A DNA stretch of 13,749 nucleotides, from NCBI GenBank assembly GCA_964629245.1, contig CAZVPZ010000022.1, positions 1 through 13,749 of the forward strand, written 5' to 3'. Shown one piece after another: positions 1-5,552 of the stretch (position 1 is the stretch's first letter; every line of letters starts with the position of its first letter). This DNA comes from CAZVPZ01 sp964629245 (GTDB lineage: Archaea > Nanohalarchaeota > Nanosalinia > Nanosalinales > Nanosalinaceae). A program made the translations under genes and the position numbers. The notes beneath the pieces were generated by a model that saw only the letters and a list, made by a program, of their open reading frames with translations, was not told the origin of the DNA and did no database searches.

Positions 1-2402
1 GTCAGGCTCCAGGAGCCGTGGAGTGTCTGGAACGCGTCGTTGTCCCATCCTCCCCTTTTGACGAACTGGTTCTTGCCGTAGGGGATGGCATCTTTCGGAA
101 CGTGGTACTCCACCGCTTCTTGATAGGTACTGTTGTGGTCATCAAATTTCCAGTCGGAGATTGAGTTGCAGAAGCTCCTTCTTTCCCCATCCAGTATAGC
201 GATGTTGTTAACACTGTCGTCCTTGTAACAGGTGAAGGTCGCGGGAGGCGAGTTCTCCAGGGTGCTGTTCACGTCGACGTTGTTGTAACGGCAGCCAGTC
301 CTCTGGTTCTGATAGGCTCCTCCTGCATCCTGGTCCCAGAAAGCCGCTTTCTCAGTATTGGTGTCACAACCCATTGGGAAGCAGGTCGTTGTGTATTCAT
401 AGTCTCCTACCACCGGGTCCTTACAGACGCCCGAAGTGAAACCGTAGGTGGTTAGGTCTCCGAGCGTGCTCGAGGTGTATACGCTCAAGTTGGTTACAGT
501 TCCTGTTGAGGTGTCATAGTACTTCAACCAGTTGCCCGTAACTCCGGGTGCGTAGGAAAATACTATCTCGCGGTCGCTGTCGCCATCAAGATTGGTCCAG
601 CCGGCGATATCATAGACGTTTACACCGGTGTCCGATTGTTCTGAGAAAGAGTTGTACTCGTATATCTTGAGAGTGCTTGAACTCCTGTCCGAGACCGCTG
701 TTTCATGGTCGCTGTCGCCGTCGATATTGTATGGGTTGTTGACGTCGTCTATCCCTACCGTAGAAGTGTAGTCCGTGGTATTAGTGGCGAAATCGTAGTA
801 GGCGAACTCAAGATCTGATGAGTCTCTTATCACTAGCTCCGAGCTTGTATCGCCGTCCACATCGGCGGGAGGTTGCATTCCGTACACATCCACGTTTCTC
901 TTCAGTATCTTGACAGTGTCGTCTCCAAAGTCGTAGTAACCAATCGCGTCATCGGGTCCGTGGGAAAGGACAAGGTCTTGATCGAAGTCGCCTCCTATGT
1001 CGAGAACATGCCAGCCAGCCCACCCTGTTGTAATCAGGTTCTCTGTTCCAGATCCAATATCATAGCTGTAGACATCACCGCTGCGCTGATAGATGATGTC
1101 CCGGTCACCGTCATTTCCCAAATCATCTACGCTCCTAGGATCGCCCTGATAACCAGTATCCGTACTCGTAAAAGTGCTAAAGTCGAAATAGTAGAGGTCA
1201 TTAGACCCGTAGGGATTGTAGGGCACTATAACGTCAGCTGAATCCCCCTCCGTATCGTCCGAGTAAGAGTCGCACTGGGTGTCAGCCGGGTAGTCGGTAT
1301 CGCCGTCGTTGTCATTGTCCAAACCGTCCTCGCATTCCGCCACGGGCTCCCAGTCGTTCGCGTCAAAGTCCCTCCATCCAACGCCGTTACCCTTCGTATC
1401 GCACCGGTAAAGATCATCGCTATTTCCTTCAGATACAGTCCTCGTCTGGCCGTCCATCGAACCCCTACATACGTACCAGAACGGGCCCTGTGTCCAGCTC
1501 CCAGGAGGCCAACCCATCAAGAGACCTCCCTGTGGAAAGTACTCTCCGTCCTTATGCAGGGGAGTGTAGCTACCCATGTTCCATCCATTGTTGTCGTCGC
1601 AACCGTGAAGACATCCACCGTGATTCGGACGCTTTATCTTGTTAGCCATTGAACCGAAAGTTTGCTCGAACACATCCCCGGGGTAGCCGTTAGAAGTCGA
1701 GCATTCTCCAGTGGAACTGTCGACAGGGAAGTTCCCATCAAAGCTCTCCGAGGTAGAAGCCGGAACTCTTGCTCCTTGGTCGAAAGGATTATTATAAACG
1801 CAGTGCCGGTCGGGCTCCGAGTCACCATCAGTGTCATACTCCTGGACTACCTCTATGTTTACACCGCCCCATTCAGGGGCGGGACCATCCCAGTCCGGGG
1901 CGTCATCGTCCGAAAGTAAAAATGTTTCTATCTTGTAGTCGTTGGGATTTGCGTTGTCCCACCATGCACGGATAAACAAATATTTCCCCTTGTGGGCATC
2001 CATATTATAGGCATTCACAGTCAACGAACCACCCTCAGCAAGCTTGTTTCCAGTACTTGGATCCCATATCTCCAGAGGGCCGTGTGTACCCCATCCGCAG
2101 CTCCATCCAAGGCGATGAGGGCTTATATGAACGTTGTTCTTGTAGTAATCGGTTCCGTCAGGATGCAGGTCTCTATCAAGTTCAAACGGGTCCCTGCTAC
2201 CACAGTTGGCCCAGCTGTTAACCCATGTATCGACACAGTCCTTCGTTGGGTCATCCTCACATTCGACCTCTATGGAATCTTTCTGGCCGTATGTGATAGT
2301 CTTGTCAGGGAAATCGTAATCCGAATCCTGGTGTGCCGCGCCTACTATACCAGTGTAGAGGAGTATTGATGCGAGAAGAAGGATAAGACTGAATTTTTTC
2401 AT
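1..2402 (-). CDS. Large secreted Asp-rich protein with FG-GAP-like repeats (3' end beyond left edge)
   Basis: The minus strand is open from an ATG at 2402 to the left edge, giving 800 residues with no stop; the C-terminus lies outside the window. Residues 1-23 form a signal peptide (Lys-Lys, then a hydrophobic core, ending VGAA). Residues 190-198 read DTDGDSEPD, an EF-hand/thrombospondin-3-like calcium loop. Residues 355-385 are a Cys-bounded Asp-rich module (AECEDGLDNDND, then DYPAD, then QC). Five Asp motifs follow near residues 427-435, 468-476, 514-522, 559-567 and 604-612 (for example DVDGDTSSE and LDGDSDREI), spaced 41-46 residues apart like FG-GAP/VCBS beta-propeller blades. A second Cys-rich region starts near 640. 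There are many Cys, Trp and Tyr residues. I infer an extracellular, calcium-stabilised surface protein. I do not recognise a specific family for the N-terminal 180 residues. A TATA-like element lies about 33 bp upstream. Confidence 0.85.
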   Translation of the reverse strand, partial: MKKFSLILLLASILLYTGIVGAAHQDSDYDFPDKTITYGQKDSIEVECEDDPTKDCVDTWVNSWANCGSRDPFELDRDLHPDGTDYYKNNVHISPHRLGWSCGWGTHGPLEIWDPSTGNKLAEGGSLTVNAYNMDAHKGKYLFIRAWWDNANPNDYKIETFLLSDDDAPDWDGPAPEWGGVNIEVVQEYDTDGDSEPDRHCVYNNPFDQGARVPASTSESFDGNFPVDSSTGECSTSNGYPGDVFEQTFGSMANKIKRPNHGGCLHGCDDNNGWNMGSYTPLHKDGEYFPQGGLLMGWPPGSWTQGPFWYVCRGSMDGQTRTVSEGNSDDLYRCDTKGNGVGWRDFDANDWEPVAECEDGLDNDNDGDTDYPADTQCDSYSDDTEGDSADVIVPYNPYGSNDLYYFDFSTFTSTDTGYQGDPRSVDDLGNDGDRDIIYQRSGDVYSYDIGSGTENLITTGWAGWHVLDIGGDFDQDLVLSHGPDDAIGYYDFGDDTVKILKRNVDVYGMQPPADVDGDTSSELVIRDSSDLEFAYYDFATNTTDYTSTVGIDDVNNPYNIDGDSDHETAVSDRSSSTLKIYEYNSFSEQSDTGVNVYDIAGWTNLDGDSDREIVFSYAPGVTGNWLKYYDTSTGTVTNLSVYTSSTLGDLTTYGFTSGVCKDPVVGDYEYTTTCFPMGCDTNTEKAAFWDQDAGGAYQNQRTGCRYNNVDVNSTLENSPPATFTCYKDDSVNNIAILDGERRSFCNSISDWKFDDHNSTYQEAVEYHVPKDAIPYGKNQFVKRGGWDNDAFQTLHGSWSL

Positions 2403-2430
2403 GCTCTAAACAATTTTTTGGGAAGTCCAA

Positions 2431-2438
2431 ATAAAAAA
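2431..2438 (-). promoter_or_regulatory. TATA-like element of the large secreted protein gene
   Basis: TTTTTTAT on the minus strand is centred about 33 bp before the ATG at 2402, which would give a leader of only a few bases. The same T run lies just after the stop of the upstream DUF1512 gene (2454), so it could equally act as a T-tract terminator for that gene. Inferred from sequence only. Confidence 0.35.
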
Positions 2439-2453
2439 CATACCTATCTGTCG

Positions 2454-3725
2454 CTAGAACCTTGGAATCCTCCAGATGAGGCTGTTCGCGACTTCCTCCA
2501 GTTTCGACTGGTCGCCGCCTCCAGGGAAGGCCCCCAGTAGACCGATGTAGGAGACGTCTTCCTCCTCTTCTTCCTCATACTCCTTCCAGTAGGATTCAAG
2601 CCTCTCCGGGACATCCTGTGTCGCTTCAGAGGTGTTGCCGACGCCGCAGGTGTTGCCGACGCCCGCCACGACGACATCACCCTCGAACTCCGCCGCGATT
2701 TCCTCCACCTTGTCGACAGCCTCCTGGTTGCTTTCGTATATCTCCTTTTTCATCGGCTTGGAGGCTTCCGGCGGGCTCTGCTTGATTATTATGCCTTCAA
2801 GCGGTATGTCGTGCTCAGTCGCGGCCTCTTCTATCTTGGTCTTCTCGACCCCGACACCACCCATCATCACTCCGACGCCTTCCGCGACATCTCCTGTTTC
2901 CTCGCCCTCGAACTTGGCCGCTGCATCGACAGTGATTATCGCATCGAGGTCTTTGTCGTCCGCAAGCTGGTCTATCGCGTCGCCGTACTTGCCCAGCCTC
3001 GCGCCGGGACCGCTCGACTTCAGTACAAATGCGTTCTGCTCCTCGAGCTCTACCTTGCCGCATACGATGTCCTCTGCGACTTCTTCCGGCTCTTCCTCCA
3101 TCATCCGCGCCGCAACTAACGGCCCGATGGCGTCACCTATCGGCGCTTCATCCACGAACGCCCTGGTCGCCTCCTTCTGGGACTCGGCTATCTCCTTGTA
3201 GATGGGCAGCATCATCTGGATGAGCCCTATCAGCTGGAAATTCTTCGTCTTGTTTATGAGCTGCCTGAAGTGGCGGAGCACCTTGTAGACCTGGTGCGTC
3301 CCCATGACTCCCTTGAAAGCCATGTTAAGGTTGGCAAGCTCTTCCTCATCGTCAGTATCCGCGTTCCTCTCGATGAACCTGTCGAACTTGTGCTCCGAGT
3401 TGTCGAGGACATGCTCCAGCTTCCTCACCATGCCCGCGGGGTCGATACCCGTGGGTGCGGAGAACTTGAAGTCCTTCATCGACTGGAACTTCTTCTCGAG
3501 TGACGGAGTCATCCTGTCAGTAAATGTCTTGAGGAACATCGACTCAGCGTCGTTCTTGTAAGTTTCAAGGTCGACAAGAGCGCTCCTCAGCTTCCTGTCC
3601 GTCTGCCATATCATTATCCGGGGGAGGAAGAACAGCAGTCCGAAGAAGCCCAGCGATATGATTGTCTGGATTATCATGAAGAAGTTGTTTTCGCCGCCCG
3701 TCGGGAAAAGTCCTGGTAGTACCAT
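2454..3725 (-). CDS. DUF1512 family membrane-anchored protein
   Basis: The product has 423 residues. A single membrane helix lies near residues 17-39, followed by a charged helical region and a long soluble domain. The segments GLIQMMLPIYKEIAES (167-182), PIGDAIGPLVAARM (195-208), ITVDAAAKFEGEETGDVAEG (264-283) and GVGNT (355-359) match my memory of the archaeal DUF1512 family, whose function is unknown. An acidic tail (KEYEEEEEED, 381-390) and a final 30 residues extend past the recognised core. GVGNT occurs twice in a row (355-359 and 361-365), encoded by an 18-bp tandem repeat. The start is the ATG at 3725, placed 25 bp after a TTAAAAAGC element; ATG at 3677 (Met17, just before the helix) is the alternative. 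It lies 33 bp after the TrmJ-like gene, and the association may only be positional. Family call fairly sure; function not stated. Confidence 0.8.
   Translation of the reverse strand: MVLPGLFPTGGENNFFMIIQTIISLGFFGLLFFLPRIMIWQTDRKLRSALVDLETYKNDAESMFLKTFTDRMTPSLEKKFQSMKDFKFSAPTGIDPAGMVRKLEHVLDNSEHKFDRFIERNADTDDEEELANLNMAFKGVMGTHQVYKVLRHFRQLINKTKNFQLIGLIQMMLPIYKEIAESQKEATRAFVDEAPIGDAIGPLVAARMMEEEPEEVAEDIVCGKVELEEQNAFVLKSSGPGARLGKYGDAIDQLADDKDLDAIITVDAAAKFEGEETGDVAEGVGVMMGGVGVEKTKIEEAATEHDIPLEGIIIKQSPPEASKPMKKEIYESNQEAVDKVEEIAAEFEGDVVVAGVGNTCGVGNTSEATQDVPERLESYWKEYEEEEEEDVSYIGLLGAFPGGGDQSKLEEVANSLIWRIPRF
2630..2666 (-). repeat. 18-bp tandem repeat inside the DUF1512 gene
   Basis: A 16-bp stretch beginning aggtgttgcc on the plus strand occurs at 2630-2645 and again at 2648-2663, a period of 18 bp. 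It encodes two consecutive GVGNT units (GVGNTC then GVGNTS) near the protein's C-terminus. Seen directly in the sequence. Confidence 0.75.
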
Positions 3726-3745
3726 GTTCCAGCTTTGAAGCTTTA

Positions 3746-3754
3746 GCTTTTTAA
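3746..3754 (-). promoter_or_regulatory. TATA-like element of the DUF1512 gene
   Basis: TTAAAAAGC on the minus strand is centred 25 bp before the ATG at 3725, a distance expected for a leaderless archaeal transcript. It starts just downstream of the TrmJ-like stop codon at 3759-3761, so the DUF1512 gene probably has its own promoter rather than depending only on read-through. Confidence 0.4.
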
Positions 3755-3758
3755 CTTG

Positions 3759-4343
3759 TTAACTATTCGTTCGGTTATCGTCCAGCTCCCGCAGTTCAGA
3801 GATTATCCGGCCCGCCTGCTTCTCCGAGGGACCGGAACGTATCACCGCCTCCCTCAGCTCTGGCCGTTCCGCGAGGAGTTCCCCGATTTTTTCCTTCTGA
3901 CCGGCTTCCATACCCGGCGTCTCAGAGAAGTTGAACCAGTGGAAAAGTATCGCGGCAGCGTGACTCTGGTTTATGGACTCGTAAGCCGACGTCTCTATCT
4001 CGACTACCGCGTCACAGAGCGCCAGCTCCTCGTTTGTCAGCCCCGAACTCTCCCTTCCTATCATGACCGCGGTATTCCGATGGGGCTCGAACTCCTGGAG
4101 TTTCACGCCCTTTCCCGGCTTGGTCCCCACCACGAAGTCCAGGTCGTCCACCGCGGCCTCAACCGTTTCGTATATCTCCGCCTCGCGGAGCTTGTCCTGG
4201 GCGTTTTTCGCTGTCTTCCTGGCTTCTTTCAGGTTGAAACCGGGGTTTACCAGCCTGAGCTTGAAGTGGAAGTTAGCCGCAAGCCGGGCCATGAAACCTG
4301 TGTTTTCGGGCACCTCCGGTTCCACTATCACCGCCGTCTTCAT
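3759..4343 (-). CDS. trmJ: SPOUT-class tRNA 2'-O-methyltransferase, TrmJ-like
   Basis: The product has 194 residues. It resembles the SpoU/TrmH branch of the knotted SPOUT methyltransferases, which transfer a methyl group from S-adenosylmethionine to a ribose 2'-OH. The three family motifs are visible: the N-terminal EPEVPENTGFMARLAANF (8-25, with Arg20 and Asn24), MIGRESSGLTNEEL (94-107) and the knot motif SINQSHAAAILFHWF (123-137). A helical C-terminal extension (145-187) is typical of TrmJ rather than of the shorter TrmL. Archaeal TrmJ methylates position 32 in the tRNA anticodon loop, so that is the likely target by family knowledge; another ribose target cannot be excluded. The loop VVGTKPGKG (71-79) differs from the more usual GT-S/T-A-R pattern. 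The ATG at 4343 puts the first motif at the normal distance from the N-terminus. The gene is divergent from 4396. Confidence 0.85.
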   Translation of the reverse strand: MKTAVIVEPEVPENTGFMARLAANFHFKLRLVNPGFNLKEARKTAKNAQDKLREAEIYETVEAAVDDLDFVVGTKPGKGVKLQEFEPHRNTAVMIGRESSGLTNEELALCDAVVEIETSAYESINQSHAAAILFHWFNFSETPGMEAGQKEKIGELLAERPELREAVIRSGPSEKQAGRIISELRELDDNRTNS

Positions 4344-4366
4344 ACCCTTTTATTCTTAGTTAACTG

Positions 4367-4372
4367 TTTTAA
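4367..4372. promoter_or_regulatory. Candidate shared divergent TATA element
   Basis: TTTTAA (its TTAA core reads the same on both strands) is the strongest AT-rich element in the 52-bp divergent gap. The core is about 25 bp before the ATG at 4396 on the plus strand and about 27 bp before the ATG at 4343 on the minus strand. One element could therefore set leaderless transcription in both directions. A second AT-rich patch, TTATT near 4350-4355, is too close to either start to fit the usual distance. Confidence 0.45.
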
Positions 4373-4395
4373 GGCATCGAAGGCCACTATTCTTC

Positions 4396-5076
4396 ATGCT
4401 CGACGGCAGGATTCTCGCAGCAGTCTTCGCATCACTGGCCGCTATAGCCGCAGCTGTAGGCGGGGGACATGTCGATGCGGGAAGCCTGAAAACCGATAAC
4501 TTCCAGAACGCGAAATCAGGTCTGGGCGATCTCCTTCCTGGACCGATAAGGTCTATAGGCGACCTGTTCCAGAACCCGGAACCGGAGACGGATATGACCG
4601 CGGTGCTCCAGGTAGAGGACCTCGGCGATCGCCGGTTGACTGTCGATGCGGGCACGCTTTTCGTAAAAAACCTGACCTCCATCACTATAAACGGGAAAAA
4701 ACTTCAGTCCGATGAGCCGATAGTTTTCTACGGGTTTTCCGGCTGGCTGAAGGCCGACCAGCCGCTTGAGCTCAAGGGCCGGAGCAAGGGGTTGGTCTCG
4801 AGCGGGGTAAACGTATCTGGAAGTCTCGGGGTGAGCGAGGACGTGGATACAAGCTTCATCAGGATAGGTAAAGTAGAGAGGTCGGCATTGCGCTTTGAAG
4901 GCGTCACCGGACGCGTGGAATCCAACTCGACATCCGCCAACATCCGGAGTTCCGAGACCTCGCTGGATATAAACTCCTTCTCGGGCAACATCTCGATCTA
5001 CAGCTCCAATGGCACCGTGGTCCTGAGGGGCAAGGTTGACAGCCTTACCGCCGGCGAGGTCAGCTTCGGCAGTTAA
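4396..5076 (+). CDS. Hypothetical exported, probably N-terminally anchored, beta-rich protein
   Basis: The product has 226 residues and I do not recognise its family. Residues 6-23 are an uninterrupted Ala/Ile/Leu/Val-rich segment after a single Arg (MLDGR), which fits a signal anchor or signal peptide. Residues 28-65 are a Pro/Gly-containing linker. From about 68 to the end the sequence alternates small polar and hydrophobic residues with frequent Gly, Ser and Asn (SGVNVSGSLGV, ANIRSSETSLDINSFSGNIS), the look of a beta-helix or layered beta-sandwich. There are no cysteines. It is the only plus-strand gene in the window and converges on the gene ending at 5073, sharing the TTAA stop region. 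Coding is supported by a complete frame, a TATA-like element about 25 bp upstream and a clear export signal. No function is assigned. Confidence 0.8.
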   Translation: MLDGRILAAVFASLAAIAAAVGGGHVDAGSLKTDNFQNAKSGLGDLLPGPIRSIGDLFQNPEPETDMTAVLQVEDLGDRRLTVDAGTLFVKNLTSITINGKKLQSDEPIVFYGFSGWLKADQPLELKGRSKGLVSSGVNVSGSLGVSEDVDTSFIRIGKVERSALRFEGVTGRVESNSTSANIRSSETSLDINSFSGNISIYSSNGTVVLRGKVDSLTAGEVSFGS

Positions 5077-5552
5077 TCCTCTTCATCCTTTACCTTGTCC
5101 AGCACTACTTCCTTCACATCCCTCTCATTGTCTTTACCTCCCGACTTCCTCTTCTCCTCTATCTCTCCAGCCTTCTCGGTCAGCGCATCCCAGAGCTTCT
5201 TTGACTCGCTGTAGAACTTCTCCAAGGGTATGGCGACTCCAAGCCATAGCATCTTGAGTAATGTGTAGGGCACGCCTATGACCGTGGAGGCTATGGTATA
5301 GGCTGAGGCCAGGAAGCTGTAGAACATGTAGAAGCTCGCTCCCAGGAAGGCGAACAGCAGTAAACGGTCGAACGACAGCGAGAACCTGAAGAAGTAGGCG
5401 AGCGCCAGGTAGAAAACTGCGGAGAAAACCGAGACCAGCAGTGTCTCGAATATCATCTCCATTATCTTGAAAGCCACGACGAACGCGATGACTAGCAGTA
5501 TGATAAGCAGTAGGCTCTGTGCGTCAGGGTTGAGGCTCTGGAGGAGTGTCAT
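5073..5552 (-). CDS. Hypothetical four-helix integral membrane protein
   Basis: The product has 159 residues and no family I recognise. Four hydrophobic segments are visible near residues 12-30, 33-55, 62-82 and 86-110, followed by a highly charged cytoplasmic-looking tail (111-159) rich in Lys, Glu and Asp. Its ATG overlaps the stop of the 902-residue surface protein gene as ATGA (5549-5552), so the two are almost certainly co-translated. I infer that this protein works with, or in the assembly, anchoring or export of, that surface protein; the sequence does not show which. Its TAA overlaps the TAA of the convergent gene in the palindrome TTAA at 5073-5076. Confidence 0.8.
   Translation of the reverse strand: MTLLQSLNPDAQSLLLIILLVIAFVVAFKIMEMIFETLLVSVFSAVFYLALAYFFRFSLSFDRLLLFAFLGASFYMFYSFLASAYTIASTVIGVPYTLLKMLWLGVAIPLEKFYSESKKLWDALTEKAGEIEEKRKSGGKDNERDVKEVVLDKVKDEED

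Noticed and set aside
873..1241. Plus-strand open frame of 122 codons, and other short frames in 1-2400
   Set aside because: They lie opposite the continuous 800-codon secreted-protein frame, which has a signal peptide and periodic repeats; the short frames have neither.
2632..3201. Plus-strand open frame of 189 codons, Ser/Ala/Pro-rich
   Set aside because: It is antisense to the DUF1512 core; its low-complexity composition mirrors the Asp/Glu/Gly-rich sense frame.
3756..4499. Plus-strand open frame of 247 codons across the TrmJ-like gene
   Set aside because: It is antisense to a protein with clear SPOUT motifs, crosses the divergent promoter gap, overlaps the orphan gene start and is Arg/Leu/His-rich in the way of a shadow frame.
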